Assembly (NCBI GenBank): GCA_021399435.1
Contig: JAJTUP010000065.1
Span: forward strand, 1 to 64,000
DNA length: 64,000 bases
Source: Diaporthe sp. PMI_573
Taxonomy: Eukaryota > Ascomycota > Sordariomycetes > Diaporthales > Diaporthaceae
Direction: 5' to 3'
The notes beneath the pieces are model-generated. The model had not been told where the DNA came from and did not search any database. It was given only the letters and a program-made list of their open reading frames with translations. The position numbers and the translations under genes were made by a program. Shown here in pieces: positions 53,810 through 64,000 of this stretch (position 1 is the stretch's first letter; the number at the start of each line of letters is the position of its first letter).

Positions 53810-55626
53810 ATGGACAAAACAACGCCTAGCCCTCTGAATAAGAGATACAACCCTAGTAAGCGAACCTACTCGAAAGCTGGTTGTCATACTTGCAAGTACG
53901 AGTTCCCCGCCACGACCAATGGCCGCCCATACTTTCCCATAAGCCAAGCCCATCTGACCCATTGCCCTCTCCCAACAGGATCCGACGACTGAAATGTGAC
54001 CAGGGCCGACCTGGTTGCCGACGATGCCTCTCCACCGGCCGCGTGTGCGATGGCTACGGTGTCTGGGGAAGAGAAACGGCCATGAGCGCACCGATGCCCG
54101 ATACCTTCCAGACGACCCGAACCCTACATGATTTGTCGACGCGGCTTCGACTCGGCCCGAGCAATGGCCTGGAGCGAGCTAGTTTCGACTGGTTCAGACA
54201 TCGAACGACCGTCAAGCTGTGCGGTGTTTTCGGTTCGCGGTTCTGGGATGCGTTGGTCTTGCAGGCGAGTCTGACGGCCCCGGCAGTTTTGCATGCACTG
54301 TTGGCCTTGAGCTCTGCCCACAAGGCGGAGATGATGGGGAGAAGCCGGCGGGAACGCGAAGGAACGAGCGACGAATCTCGCAAACAACACGAACGGTTTA
54401 TGTTGGAGCAGTACAACAAGGCTATTGCCTGTCTTCGTCCCCATTTTACCAAGACTGACCGGGATGGCGAGTCGGCTCGTGTGGTTCTCATCACATGTGT
54501 GGTCTTTGTTTGCCTGGAGCTGCTTCAAGGGAGGTATGTCGAGGGCCAGACTCACCTCCAGAACGGACTGAATCTCCTCAGCCAACTCCAGGCGGAGTTG
54601 CACACTCCTAGGACCCGGGGAGTTCTCGTCCTGGGCCACCCTCAAGAATCCGTCAGCGATAGCTACCTGGTGGAGGCCTTTTCCCGCCTTTACGCCCAGT
54701 CGTCACTTTTTGGACAAGTTCCGGGGGCTTGCTGCAAGCCGTACGCTGTCTCTACCGTCATTCCGAACTCAACCATCCGTGCCCCGCCTCCCCTGTTCAC
54801 TTCCATGAACCAGGCGAGGCAGCATCTCGACGAGCTCTTCAACGCCATTCATTGCCTCACAGCACGCTGTCCGCGGAAACGCATCGTCCGGGATGCCCCG
54901 AAAGCACTGCTCGACACGCAACGTCACATCCAGACCTGTCTGCGGCTCTGGCTCCAGGTTTACAAGGTTTCCAGGCTCAACCTGATCTCGCAGCTCAATC
55001 TCCGAGACGCGCTATCCTACCCGCTTCTGACGGTGTATCATACCATGGCTGTCGTCATGGCGGCGACATGTCTCACGCTGCCGGACGAATCCATATACGA
55101 CTCTTTCGAGGTGGCTTTCGCCTCTGTGGTGTCGACTTGCGAGGACATAGTGAGGGCCGCGGTTCAGTTCATAGTAGCTGACACGGCGGCGGGACATTGT
55201 TCGGAGGGGTTCAGCTTCACGGCCGACATGGGACTGATTCCACCGTTGTACTACTCAGCTCTCAAGTGCCGGGTCCCTGCTATTAGGCGTCGGGCCATCA
55301 CGCTACTTGAGACTGCCACGGATAAAGAAAGCATGTGGAATGGGCCTGTCGCAGCACAAGTTGCGCGCGAAGTGGTCAAGGTAGAGGAACAGGGGCTCTG
55401 GAGCGATCCATCCTGCGTTGACATTAATCGTGACTCTCTTTATCACGACACGAATGACGCGCAAATAGCCGGGTTGAGAGTGCCAGAGTGGCATCGAGTT
55501 CACGAAGTTGTCGTGGATCTCTCTGATGGTCTGTTTGGGAAGGCTACTTTGACATGTGAACGGAGACGAAGCAATGGGGAGTGGGAGTTGTTGGAGAAGG
55601 CGATGAACTTATGCAGTACTTCTTGA
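53810..55626 (+). CDS. Zn2Cys6 transcription factor, two exons, complete
   Basis: Exons 53810-53895 and 53979-55626 (1,734 nt, 577 aa). The 83-nt intron (GTACGAG..CAACAG) falls inside the zinc cluster, which reads GCHTCKIRRLKC, then GCRRCLSTGRVCDGYG (about residues 24-55). The middle region (FDWFRHRTTVKLCGVFG, FWDALVLQASLTAPAVLHALLALSSAH) is the pattern of the Fungal_trans_2/DUF3468 group. The region before 53810 is open in the same frame but has no family-like start. Upstream lies the LTR at 53334, which could influence its expression (inference). Targets unknown. Confidence 0.9.
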
Positions 55627-56034
55627 TGCAGCTGGTGCCCTGTTCCCTTTGTACGGCATTTAATCAGTTGCACCGGGAGGGTGGAAAACTACATGCCTTA
55701 GCTGGGCCTGAGCTAAGGCGAACGTCTAGTCTGATTTAAGGAGGCGCTCTCTGCAATTCTAGAGGCTACATGGCAGCAGCATTGTGGCCGATTCATCGCC
55801 TTACATTTGTTTTCTTTCTCCTATGTTGTTTGGTGCTTCATCTACCCTTCCAACCACGCGCACTTCGAATTTGTTCCAAAGACTTGACGATCCAAGCAGA
55901 AGAATGAAAAGCAAAAGTGCTGTTTTGAAAACCATTGATGTTGGTTCTAGGATCTAGAAATAGCAAAGCAATCAAGCAAAAACAATAAACTTCATCCGCT
56001 CATAACCTCGCGGCCCTACTTCAGTAAGCCGCTA
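55627..56034. other. 3' region of the regulator
   Basis: No gene seen. Confidence 0.5.
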
Positions 56035-56568
56035 TTCTTTTTCTTCCCAGGCTTCTGCTAGCAACTCCTTCATCGTCCTCAACTTAATATTGGGGAGTTC
56101 CTGCACGACTATGTGACCTATCTCGGCATCAAACAGGCCAACTTCAAATATGAGTCTGAACGTCAATAAGATGCACCGCAACTATTCCTTCGGAAGGAAC
56201 CTATATATGGCTATATAACTTAGTAGTTTTATAACCTCTCCTACCTTCAACAAATCTACCAAATTATACGTCAAGGTGAACTTAGTGCCCTTAACAGCCT
56301 TGGCAAGGGCAAGTAACTAGTTCTAAGTTAATTTGTCGTCAACAAGGTATGTCTCGGGCTCGTAATTGGGCAGGGCTAGAGACGTGGTGATAAACTTAGC
56401 TATATCTAAGGTGTATATGAATGTTATGAAAATATTGCCGGAACCTGGGATTGTGGCTGCGTTGCTCGCTATATTAACTACAACCCTGAGAATTGTTATG
56501 TGGCTCGGCAATCCTCCTACTGCCGTAACTATCTGATAACTACGTCCGTCTGTTTGTAGTCCTCTCAT
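56035..56568 (-). pseudogene. NmrA-like / NAD(P)-binding family relic
   Basis: The minus-strand frame has ATIPGSGNIFITFIYTLDIAKF and PNYEPETYLVDDKLT, then TAG stops where Trp and another residue are expected, followed by LLALAKAVKGTKFTLTY. It ends with IKLRTMKELLAEAWEE. The order matches the C-terminal half of NmrA-like (isoflavone-reductase type) proteins. Two TAGs within three codons and further stops downstream fit G-to-A/C-to-T decay. The Rossmann N-terminus is not identifiable upstream. Confidence 0.6.
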
Positions 56569-56926
56569 GTCCTAAGGGATGGACACGTGAAGATGCTAAG
56601 TTGTGACGGACAGTTCTGAGACCCTTAGCGCATTTCCTTTCTCGTTTTGCATTCTGGCTTGAATGTGCTGCCCAGCTCACCCCACTTGATGTTGCTGAAT
56701 GTCACTACGGTGTTCGCCTCAATCCTCCCGATTAGGGCGGGATTGCCTTTGGTGGCATTGTATGGACCTGCCCCCTCCGCCGCACCATCAAGCCACTGCA
56801 TATATCCGCTTTCATCCGACTAGATACTCATCGCAAGAACCTGCTCGACACAACGCTACGCTACCCATATCATTGGATCATTGGATCGGGGCAACCTCAA
56901 TAGCGCAAAGTGCCGATACGGGTTAG

Positions 56927-56974
<48 letters not shown>

Positions 56975-58916
56975 CAGATAGATAGATAGATAGATGTATT
57001 TTATGCCGGTGGAAGCGCGGGGCGCTCTAGGCCTCCCGAGGGGCATATGGCGTGACCTCACGCAGTCAGGAGGGACAGTATGTAGTGTAGTTTGGCGTTA
57101 ACGTTTCTGGGCGCCTTGGCGCTCTTCCACGCATGAGGCCGTAGCGTCAGAAGGGCCCCGCTCGCGCTCCGATGGTCCGCGAAATGCGCTCTCCTGCGGA
57201 CCTGAAGACTTCCACCAGCGGAGAAGGTAATATTGATTGGCTTGTTCGGGATTTAGGCTCTTTCATTGGTGGCAGCAAATCTCCCGTCTCGAGACTCCAG
57301 CTGTTCGCTTACAAAATAACTCCCAGTGGGGCTGGATTGTAACCTTGGGCATCGGCTGTGGAACAGGCGCCGGTACTGGGCGCCTTGGAATTGTCTCATT
57401 CTAAGCAAACCTTTTGTCATCTGCCCGAACACCCAAACTCCTCTCGGAAAGACAGCGCCAAAGCGCACCAAGGAAATAAAATCGACCCTATCTCTTTATA
57501 AAATTAGGTAAGTATGCCTGGTTATCATTTACAGGCTTAACTATGAATGTTTCGGGGACCCATCTCCTAGTCCGTCTTCTTCAGCCGTCTTACTACGTCG
57601 TCTATAACGGCATTTATCTTCGAGAGGGCGTCCTCTTTTGGTCTCGTTCTTGATCAATACATCACGCAATGGTTAGTTATCGGGCCCATGTAATGTATCC
57701 TGCACGAGTAACCACTTCGCAACCCCCTTCTCGTTGGGCTAGCCATTCCAGTGTTCCTCAAACGTAAATCTTTCATCCATCAAACAGCTCTCCCGGTTAT
57801 CTCGGCCTACCTTGCTTTCTCCGCGGCCGCTCCCGTACCGCGCGGTACGGGACAATTGGTGCTCCCGGCTTCCTTATCCGCCAGGCTAAGTGGTGACGAG
57901 TTTGTTGTAGGATCGAGGTCACCGTCACAGACCGCCGAGTCCAAGTCATCCATATGCTCGCCTCAGAGATGGCAACCAATGGCCAACAATAACCGTCCAC
58001 TGCTGCCTGTCACCGCATCTACCAACATCCACCAGAATAAGCTAGCTATTGGTGAACTGGAGGAGTTTACTATAGAGAACTAAATGATGGGTTCAAGTCG
58101 AGTTTGAAATCTCCTAGGGGGAGTAGTAGAATCGGCACTGGGAAAGATCATGTTTCATCGCATCTCCTGCTTCAAAGCTGCCTCATACCTTTTATTAAAG
58201 ACAGCCTTCCTATAGAAGCCACGACGACTGAGATCACTGGCGTCCCTCGGCAACCCCCCATCATCCTCATGAGGATGGCAGCTACTGTACCCGTTTTGTT
58301 GTTTGTTTGTCTGTTGGCTGATTTTTTTGTCGTGCAACGGCCGCTCGGGAGCCCCGCCCCCGGAATCAGGGGAAATTTGTTTCCCATCAACCGAAGATGG
58401 TTGTTCTGGATGTGCTGCTCTGGGCCGGCAAGTACAAACGTATAAGACAGGAGGCTTACTCTGGTCAAAGGAGACGGTTCTAACCAGCAACAATCACAGT
58501 ACGTAGATCCCGAGCCGATCAATGATAACTTCTAGTCCTAGTACGATGTCTATTCCTAGTAGGGCTTAACCTAATTAGTATGTCTCATAGAGACTTAAGT
58601 GAAGGTTTTGTTCACTGCCCCATTTCCGTACATCCGCCTAACCCACTAAGCTCCGTTCCACGACTCGGCCAACGAATGGCTGGTGGAGAAACCCGAGCGG
58701 ACGAATCAGATGGTAACTGCGAATCAAACCTTGAACCCTTCCTTGGTTTATCTCATATTCGATCCTGGCTCGCCGGGTTGCTAGAGCTCGCTGGAATCCT
58801 CGCCGTCTACATCCTACATCTGGAACAGAAGGCTCTACCTCCGAGCATCAAACTGCGCCTCCCAGGAATGTGATGGAGACCACGCAGCCTAACCCGACAA
58901 ACAAGCGTCGCCCGGC
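56569..58916. other. Intergenic
   Basis: Contains a GATA microsatellite and scattered short frames (e.g. 57751-58083, GTG start) without domains. Confidence 0.45.
56928..56994. repeat. Microsatellite (GATA)n
   Basis: About 16 GATA units with one GACA variant. Confidence 0.97.
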
Positions 58917-59798
58917 ATGCCTCGTGCCACCACCAGCGACCTGCCAGCATGCACCGACTTCTTTTCTGGCCCCATCGATGTCATCCACACGGCCCAGCCT
59001 CTCGGCCACTTCGAGACCCTTTTCGACGTGCAGACATATGTCACGCGCGGGACTGCGACGTCCAACTCGACCATCGTGTTCTTGACCGACGACTTCGGCC
59101 TCAACCTCGTCAACAACAAGCTCCTCGCCGACCAATACGCCTCCAAGACGGGCCTGCGCGTTCTCGTGCCCAATTTCCTTCCAAACGGGGGGCTGTCCCT
59201 ATCGACAATACGTCTCTCCGAGAAGCTGGCGGCGTCGGTGCGGTGGTACAATCTCTTTGGCCACGCACGGCGGGCGTGGTCTGGCCTGAAAATCACCATC
59301 ATCCTCGCCGCCTTCTCCTTCAAGGTGCGAAGAACCTTCCCTTCTGTTCTGAACTACGTGCGCGCCGTCAGAGCCTCGTTGCCCCTGGGTTCCAAACTCG
59401 GCATCGCCGGATTCTGCTTGGGAGGGCATTGGTCGTCGCGGCTCTGCGCCGAGCATGCAACCGAAGGAGGAGGCTCGCGCCTGGTCGGCGCACACTTTAC
59501 CGCACATCCATCAAATGTCGACCCGAGTGAGACCGCCAGGCTTGCGAGCAGGTTCAAGGTGCCACAGAGCCTGGCGCTTAGGGACAGAGACGCCGGCCTC
59601 CCCATCGACCAGGCGCACGAGTTAGAGACGAACCTGAGGGAAGTCTACAGAGATAACCTGGACAGATTGGAGATCAGGATGTATGAAGGGTGCGGGCGTG
59701 GCTTCGCACTATGTGCGGTCCCTCAGGCCGACGAGACCGAAGTGGTAGACATGGCCCTTGAACAGGCGGTTATGTGGTTCCGAAGATGGCTTGTCTGA
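58917..59798 (+). CDS. Dienelactone-hydrolase-family protein lacking the expected catalytic His
   Basis: 293 aa, intronless, from the ATG at 58917. Alpha/beta-hydrolase features: VFLTDDFGL after the first strands, VLVPNFLPNGG, and the nucleophile elbow GIAGFCLGGHW (Cys at about residue 168). The Asp region is in SLALRDRDAGLPIDQ. The final motif reads YEGCGRGFAL where family members usually have GHGFA; Arg replaces the catalytic His. Active members open lactone rings (Cys-Asp-His triad) in cytoplasmic aromatic degradation; this copy may be inactive or repurposed. No aromatic-catabolism genes are adjacent. Confidence 0.82.
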   Translation: MPRATTSDLPACTDFFSGPIDVIHTAQPLGHFETLFDVQTYVTRGTATSNSTIVFLTDDFGLNLVNNKLLADQYASKTGLRVLVPNFLPNGGLSLSTIRLSEKLAASVRWYNLFGHARRAWSGLKITIILAAFSFKVRRTFPSVLNYVRAVRASLPLGSKLGIAGFCLGGHWSSRLCAEHATEGGGSRLVGAHFTAHPSNVDPSETARLASRFKVPQSLALRDRDAGLPIDQAHELETNLREVYRDNLDRLEIRMYEGCGRGFALCAVPQADETEVVDMALEQAVMWFRRWLV

Positions 59799-60739
59799 GC
59801 TGCTCCTGTCCCTCGCGAAGCAGGAGCACCTGGGTTCACCACTACCGGAGGGACGACTGCCAGCCTGAGCCTTGTCTGTCTATATCTTCTTTCTTTCTTT
59901 AGTTTGTCGCATCACATCTCAGCGTCTCGTGCTGCAGACAAGTTGAGCAGGCAGTCCGGAGAAGCACACATGTCGCTTATATCAACACCTACACATATCC
60001 CTAGGATGGTAGTCTTGGTCGGCGAGTTACAACAGTACAAATAAACGTCAACGTGGCAAACATAACCATGACGACTTGCCTTTTAAAGCCCGAGACATCC
60101 GAATACCAGACGCCAGGCTGTGTGCAACTCCCGGGACCAATGGACCGTGAACACCAGTTGCTCCCAAACGTGACAGCTCCTCCGCTGCGGCAGTAACCCA
60201 GATACTCCTTGTTGAGGTCGCTTGGATCGATACCTACCACTTATTGATATCAGAGATCAGGGAGCCTTATATGTTATGGACTGAGCAGATGGTACTCAAC
60301 GATCCCCGCTGGGATTACCTGTAGTGGGCCGGAAAATAGTTGAAAGGCGATACTTGAAAGCAACAGACACAAAGGACTTCTGCAATTATTTTCTAGCCGA
60401 ACGTTGCCATACCTCTCTTACTTCCCCTTTCCCAGCTGACGCTGCCTGGAGGCCGGTGTTTATGAGGGCCACACCGTGTAACCTCTCCTACATTTTGTAC
60501 CCCGCGCACTTTGTCATCAACCACGAAGACTAATAGATAATATTGATTCCCGGAACTGAGGCATGAAATGATAGTGGACGTGAGGCTTGGACACGACTTA
60601 ATTCAAGTAAAGGGCACTGAGTGGCCTGCGTTTTGGTCGTACATTTCGCTGCCTTAGCCATGGCAAAGATCTGTCTAAGCAAAAGTCGCCTGTTGAATGG
60701 CCTTTGCCATATGGCGATAGTACGTACGTACGTAGGGGT
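59799..60739. other. Intergenic, possible small Cys-rich exon
   Basis: On the minus strand at 60240-60001 a frame with YCRSGGAVTFGSNWCSRSIG and a hydrophobic tail could be an exon preceded by a GTAG acceptor near 60235. No start codon was found, so it is not called as a gene. Confidence 0.3.
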
Positions 60740-61297
60740 CTGTTGGTTGGTTCTGATTGTATTGCTTGCTTTGGGAAACGGGTGTACTATCGTACGAAGG
60801 GGAAGAGGCCACTCTTCCCCAGCCGGGCCCCCGGCTGACTAAGCACACCCAACCTATCGAACTACGTGCGATCCAACCAGGTGCTATTCCAACACAGACT
60901 CTCTTTTCTTTTTGAGATCGCACGCCCTGAAAACCATGACTTTGAGCAAGTTGAATTGCTCGTACGATAGCTCTTTTCCAGAGCTATCTTTTGCAACCAA
61001 GGCCAGGTTGAACTGACCAGTTTTGACCAAGTTCGGTGTAAGTGACGTACGGTACACCAGGAAAACCGTTTGGCCCCCGGGTATCACGACGACACTTTTC
61101 TCCCCCTTTTCTTCCTCCTTTTCGCACGGCAACAACTTCTCAAGCAGCAGACAAAGGAAACTTTCTTGCAGCACTTTCAGCAGCATTTTCCTTTGCCGTC
61201 AGTGATTCATTCGTACGGGTGAGCACTTGCCCAGCCGTAAAGGGAAGATACGGCGACAGCGCACACTCGCACGCTGTCCCGGCGAATGTTTAAACAC
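60740..61297 (-). repeat. Candidate 3' LTR of copia-2
   Basis: Bounded by TGTTGG (60740) and TTTAAACA (61297). It lies next to a pyrimidine-rich plus-strand tract (61298-61338) that is a purine-rich tract on the element's strand, as expected of a polypurine tract. The left boundary is a guess; the other LTR lies outside the window. Confidence 0.35.
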
Positions 61298-61335
61298 CCT
61301 TCCTCTCCCTTTCTTCCCTCGACTTCTTTCTTCCT

Positions 61336-63678
61336 TCATCGCACGGTAGCTTCCTTTGCTTCGTGCGGTTCCTTTTTGTCCAGCCTATCCACAAACGCTT
61401 CGATTCGAATTCTGAGCGTATTTGTAGATATGAGGCGTTCCAGGGCCTGGTTGGGGGTCTTCTTCGTACAGGCATCTGCCGGGTTGTCTTTGCCATCGAT
61501 CCATCGTACCTCTGAGATCTCTTTCTTTTCGTACGACTCTCGGAGGGACATGATATCTATCATCAGTCTCTTCTCATCTGTAGTTCCTAGCTTGACTAGG
61601 CGTTCGTACAGAGATCGTGAGTCTGAGCAGATCACCAGTGGGACTCGTGGTATGTTCAAAGAGTCTAGTATCCGGTTGAGCGTCGTACTAAGGGCAATCC
61701 CACTATCAAAGCCCGTAGTCATGCCATAGAGTTCACTAGCCAGAACGCTTCGTGTAACTCTTTTACACTTCGTAGAGCTCCAGTGGATGATATTGCCCTG
61801 GATCTCAAAGTCATTCTCCGTACGACCTGTTTCCGTAGCCAGCACGATGATGAACCCTAGCTGTGAGCTTAGGTCCTTGTTGTTTGCAAAAGATCCATCT
61901 GTGAAGATGCACAGTTTTGCTCGTGCGAGGTCAAGTGGCACATATGTTAGACCCCTGGATGGGTTCCTCATTTGCCACTCTATTCGCGCGTTCAGAGCCT
62001 CGATGTCTTTTTCCTCTGGCTCTTTGACTTGTGCTGCTGCTGATAGGTCGTACGAAGCCTCGGGTTGGCAGATGGAAGCAATGTATGCTCCCCTTGCCCT
62101 TTGGGCTATGTACTGTTGAGGTGCGTCTTCCGCACGAGGGTCAACCAGGCTGAGTTGACTCGCCTGTCCCTTTTGTACGGAGGTGATGTTCTCCCCTTCG
62201 AGACTAATTCTGCCTCCGTTGAACTCAATTGGTTGTCCTGGGGTCAGAATAGTCTTGGGCTTCGCACGGAAGTTCTTCTTCCTCAACTCCTCCTCCTCCT
62301 TGTGCGAGAAGGGCTCAGTTGCAAAAGTAAAGGTATCGTCTGTTTGCATACCTGTGATAGCAAAGTTCTCTGGGCCATCTGTGGTATATAGCAAACATGG
62401 GTCGTACGTAGAGACCTTCATCCCTAGAGCCTCCGTGTGGTGCGAATGATATGTTTTGAACCAGTAGAGCCCTGATTCCGCAAGCCCGTACAATGGCTTC
62501 GATATCAAGAGGACTGTTCCTTCGGGGTACCTCTCCTCAAGCTCCGCAGGTAATCGTGCGATGATTGTCCTAGTCAACCTGTCCTCAGATTGAGTATAGG
62601 CTTGAGTGATGTCCCTGAGTTCCCCTTGTGCCCCAAAATTTCGTACGAGGGTAGGGCCCAAGGCAAAGATTAGCCTCTGGCTCATCCTCTGAATAGTTGG
62701 GGCCTGGGTGAGGATAGCTTGCTTTTCCTCATCCCCATAGCCTTGTACGACCAGCCTGGATTTCTCTATAGGCTTGGTAGGCTTGTTCTTGATCTCTCGT
62801 ACCATTCGCGTCTTGTATACTCGAAGCCCTTTGTGAATTCCCTCTGGTTTGTATCGTACGAAGGAAAACACATTTTCATTTGCAAGGGCATTCAGTTCCA
62901 GAGCATCTGATTCCTCAAAGGGACCTCCTGGCACATTGATAACGTTATCCGCACGGAGTTTGAGGGCTAACTCGAAGTTATCCTTCTCCTTCTGGGTCAA
63001 GAATACTTGGAAGTATCGTGCGGTTGTTTTCCGAGGTCGTCCTCGCCTCCTTGGCTGCTCTGGCTCTGGTCGCACGACGATCTCGTCTTGGACCTCATCA
63101 GGCTGTGTCTCCGCACGATGATATGCCTTAGCTTGGGTAGCTCGAAAGGTAGCAGGTCCATTGACTGTTTCGATAGTCAAATTGTGCTCATCTTTGGCCT
63201 TGAGTTCGTGCGGTCCAGTCCATCCCTTGTTTTCTCTCCAAATCATCACTTCGGCGCCTAATGGTAGGGAGAGAACTTCGTGTAGATCTGGGCCGTTTCT
63301 TGTGTTGATCGCGCGGTTGATCTCTACCTCTGCGCGAATCTTTCGGAGCATCTTCATGGCCTTCTGAATTGCTTCCGCACGAAGTGTGATTTCCGGCGAT
63401 GGTGGTGAGTCTTGGTTGATTCGGGGGTATGCCCCGAAAACAAGAAGGGTTGGGACGATACCATTTGGGCCAGCAGTATCGTTGAGAGCTTTGACTGCCA
63501 TCTGGAGTATAGTCTCCTTGTCTGTAATATGGCCGATTTCTTGGGTAAGAATATCGTACGCCCTCCGGAGAGGAGCGTGCCTAGTATCTGTGTCTCTCTG
63601 CAAGGCTAATGCTCTGTGTTCGAGGAGAGCGATCGATAATCCATACCCTGTATCAACCGCAGATTGAGTTTCACTCAT
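61336..63678 (-). CDS. Copia-2 Pol: integrase C-terminus, reverse transcriptase, RNase H
   Basis: 780 aa, uninterrupted, read from the ATG at 63678. It enters family sequence at RHAPLRRAYDIL, the end of the integrase core, followed by ALNDTAGPNGIVPTLLVFGAYPR and an integrase C-terminal segment. The RT then shows KSRLVVQGYGDEEK, DITQAYTQSEDRL and the active site as GMQTDDTFTF (QTDD instead of YVDD). RNase H has CIFTDGSFANN, SVLASELYG and CSDSRSLYERL. Gag, protease and the integrase DDE core are not in this frame. The first about 30 residues do not look like integrase, so a deletion or an exon-like start is possible. It is a different copia lineage from 21516-26755. Confidence 0.85.
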   Translation of the reverse strand: MSETQSAVDTGYGLSIALLEHRALALQRDTDTRHAPLRRAYDILTQEIGHITDKETILQMAVKALNDTAGPNGIVPTLLVFGAYPRINQDSPPSPEITLRAEAIQKAMKMLRKIRAEVEINRAINTRNGPDLHEVLSLPLGAEVMIWRENKGWTGPHELKAKDEHNLTIETVNGPATFRATQAKAYHRAETQPDEVQDEIVVRPEPEQPRRRGRPRKTTARYFQVFLTQKEKDNFELALKLRADNVINVPGGPFEESDALELNALANENVFSFVRYKPEGIHKGLRVYKTRMVREIKNKPTKPIEKSRLVVQGYGDEEKQAILTQAPTIQRMSQRLIFALGPTLVRNFGAQGELRDITQAYTQSEDRLTRTIIARLPAELEERYPEGTVLLISKPLYGLAESGLYWFKTYHSHHTEALGMKVSTYDPCLLYTTDGPENFAITGMQTDDTFTFATEPFSHKEEEELRKKNFRAKPKTILTPGQPIEFNGGRISLEGENITSVQKGQASQLSLVDPRAEDAPQQYIAQRARGAYIASICQPEASYDLSAAAQVKEPEEKDIEALNARIEWQMRNPSRGLTYVPLDLARAKLCIFTDGSFANNKDLSSQLGFIIVLATETGRTENDFEIQGNIIHWSSTKCKRVTRSVLASELYGMTTGFDSGIALSTTLNRILDSLNIPRVPLVICSDSRSLYERLVKLGTTDEKRLMIDIMSLRESYEKKEISEVRWIDGKDNPADACTKKTPNQALERLISTNTLRIRIEAFVDRLDKKEPHEAKEATVR

Positions 63679-63984
63679 TTTCTCTCCGACAATTCCGCGA
63701 TGTATCTCTTCCTTGGGTGGTGGCGTCGAGCACGAGTGTTGGAGGACTGGATCGAGAGGGAATTGATTTGCCCATTCTACGCCAGGGAAATTTACGGCAT
63801 CGAAAAAGTCGGGAAAATTGTCATTCTGGAACCATTGAGCGTCGATCTGGTCATCGCCAAAGGATAATCCAAAGTCATTATCCTGGTGGGATAGTATGGG
63901 TCCTGAAGGGCCACAGTGATCTCCTCTGCAGCATGTGGGTCTGACTTCTGAGCCATGATTGATTGAATGATGGTCTTACAAATT
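63660..63984 (-). pseudogene. Upstream frame of copia-2 overlapping the pol start
   Basis: A minus-strand frame reading DAQWFQNDNFPDFFDAVNFPG, then STPPPKEEIHRGIVGENE, ends at a TGA inside the sequence AAAATGAGTGA that also contains the pol ATG. It is open over the last about 200 bases and lies one base off the pol frame. It may be the tail of a Gag-like ORF. Confidence 0.35.
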
Positions 63985-64000
63985 TGAGGTTCACGACTCA

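Noticed and set aside
58580..58873. 97-codon ORF before the hydrolase gene
   Set aside because: The frame has no family-like start or recognisable motif and overlaps the upstream region of the next gene.
60884..61186. 100-codon minus ORF downstream of copia-2 pol
   Set aside because: Lies within the probable LTR and carries no motif; kept as LTR sequence.

Overview
The window reads as a repeat-rich, gene-poor stretch of a filamentous ascomycete nuclear genome. The evidence is the short (48-75 nt) spliceosomal introns, a HET-domain gene, two Zn2Cys6 regulators, and the transposon families typical of Pezizomycotina (hAT, Tad1-like LINE, Ty1/copia, pogo-like foldback elements). Long stretches hold no gene and several host genes are broken relics, so a subtelomeric or accessory compartment is likely (inference). 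No rRNA, tRNA or CRISPR was recognised.

Layout. 0-6.2 kb: an apparently intact hAT transposase (823 aa, two introns), the tail of an older hAT, a RecQ-like helicase relic and a second, frameshifted hAT. 6.7-8.3 kb: a HET-domain gene. 8.8-14.1 kb: a transposase N-terminal fragment, a third hAT fragment, minisatellites, a decayed Pol_BBD-like gene and an LTR relic. 14.4-17.7 kb: a 5'-truncated Tad1-like LINE. 19-20.9 kb: two small unrecognised genes. 21.1-27.8 kb: a nested block in which a ~1-kb foldback element carries both a copia retrotransposon with identical LTRs and a smaller palindromic relative in its own core. 27.8-28.6 kb: a pogo-type transposase tail. 31.5-32.9 kb: a fourth hAT. 34.1-35.6 kb: a second LINE.

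36.7-46.7 kb is the most host-like part: a small membrane protein, a truncated patatin-like phospholipase relic, a complete secreted tyrosinase (4 exons, 333 aa) and a complete Zn2Cys6 regulator (5 exons, 687 aa). 48.4-51.3 kb holds a fifth hAT split by a 1,018-bp non-autonomous hAT with exact 8-bp target duplication. 53.8-59.8 kb holds a second Zn2Cys6 regulator (577 aa), an NmrA-like relic and a dienelactone-hydrolase-like protein lacking its expected catalytic His. From about 60.7 kb to the right edge is a second copia-type element on the minus strand, with a striking density of the hexamer CGYACG/CGTRCG.

The most noteworthy signals are: the single in-frame UGA between copia gag and pol followed by a potential hairpin; the iterated hexamer of the right-hand copia; the family-specific short motifs at the ends of each hAT; the element-into-itself foldback nesting; and the contrast between RIP-like nonsense mutations in old relics and untouched young elements.
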